Shown in pieces: positions 63,872-64,000 of a stretch of DNA of 64,000 bases. Position numbers and translations under genes: made by a program. Position 1 is the first letter of the stretch, and each line of letters starts with the position of its first letter. This DNA comes from Candidatus Amarolinea dominans (lineage in GTDB: Bacteria; Chloroflexota; Anaerolineae; SSC4; Amarolineaceae): positions 62,001-126,000 of the forward strand of contig JADJYJ010000006.1 in NCBI GenBank assembly GCA_016719785.1, read 5' to 3'. Under the pieces are notes generated by a model, which did no database searches, was not told the origin of the DNA, and worked only from the letters and a program-made list of their open reading frames with translations.

Positions 63872-64000
63872 CTACATCAACTCGCGCACAGCCGCCAGCG
63901 CCGCCTCGTAAGCGGGATGCTGGGAGATCTCCGGCACGTATTCGACATAACGCACAACATCCTCCTCATCTACCACGAAGATGGCGCGCTGCTCGATGCG
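63872..64000 (-). CDS. tpx: Thiol peroxidase, 3' end only
   Basis: A partial frame of 42 residues from the right window edge to TAG at 63872: RIEQRAIFVVDEEDVVRYVEYVPEISQHPAYEAALAAVRELM in pieces. The RAIFVVD...VRYVEYVPEI...PxYEAALAAV pattern is the C-terminus of atypical 2-Cys peroxiredoxins of the Tpx type. The catalytic Cys residues are beyond the window. Confidence 0.75.
   Translation of the reverse strand, partial: RIEQRAIFVVDEEDVVRYVEYVPEISQHPAYEAALAAVRELM

Overview
The window looks like a chromosomal segment of a GC-rich bacterium, most likely Chloroflexota (Anaerolineae or Caldilineae type). The taxon is inferred, not proven. It rests on solute-binding lipoproteins with repeated VEVTRxV stretches, Thr/Pro-rich linkers, a tandem-fused phosphofructokinase, a MurA with Asp in place of the catalytic Cys, and many short palindromic dispersed repeats. 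Where promoters can be read they follow TTGnnn-N16/17-TATAAT, and two genes appear to be transcribed without a leader. I saw no rRNA, tRNA or CRISPR.

Layout. 1-5.3 kb: partial membrane protein, NUDIX regulator, small membrane protein, OmpR-type regulator with a methyltransferase, then a decayed RHS gene carrying three palindromic repeats, and a lipoprotein. 5.6-10.2 kb: complete general amino-acid ABC importer (aapJQMP type) with a terminator-like hairpin after the binding protein. 10.3-16.3 kb: TPR protein, Ca2+/H+ exchanger, MTA-phosphorylase-like enzyme, sulfatase, class V aminotransferase. 16.5-24.5 kb: a two-gene minus-strand operon with its own promoter, a 57-residue ORF followed by a 2,580-residue multi-lectin protein. 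This is the best candidate here for something undescribed. 24.6-32.45 kb: orphan HigA-like protein and a complete F-type ATP synthase operon (atpZ/I-B-E-F-H-A-G-D-C). 32.5-38.6 kb: BrnT/BrnA toxin-antitoxin pair, LPG-synthase-like membrane protein with a glycosyltransferase, MazG-like pyrophosphohydrolase, and a c-type cytochrome with a di-haem peroxidase fused to a parallel beta-helix.

38.7-47.9 kb: secreted protein of unknown function, SAM hydroxide adenosyltransferase, murA, a repeat-rich gap, a serine recombinase broken by two frameshifts, fused PFK, and a scar that I read as a collapsed DarTG toxin-antitoxin locus. 47.9-53.4 kb: minus-strand run of an aminopeptidase, Dabb protein, acyl-CoA synthetase, universal stress protein, alpha/beta hydrolase and a KAS III homologue lacking its catalytic His and Asn. 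53.5-62 kb: LysM protein, then a large beta-helix/Calx-beta/RTX exoprotein with two frame breaks, and a secreted beta-propeller-like protein. 62.2-64 kb: GlnQ/GlnP-type ABC genes and the 3' end of a thiol peroxidase gene.

The core genes (ATP synthase, PFK, MurA, amino-acid uptake) look intact. The damage sits in exoprotein, recombinase, RHS and toxin-antitoxin genes, and several of these carry or adjoin palindromic repeats. Frame breaks in two long genes could also be assembly errors, which cannot be settled from sequence alone.
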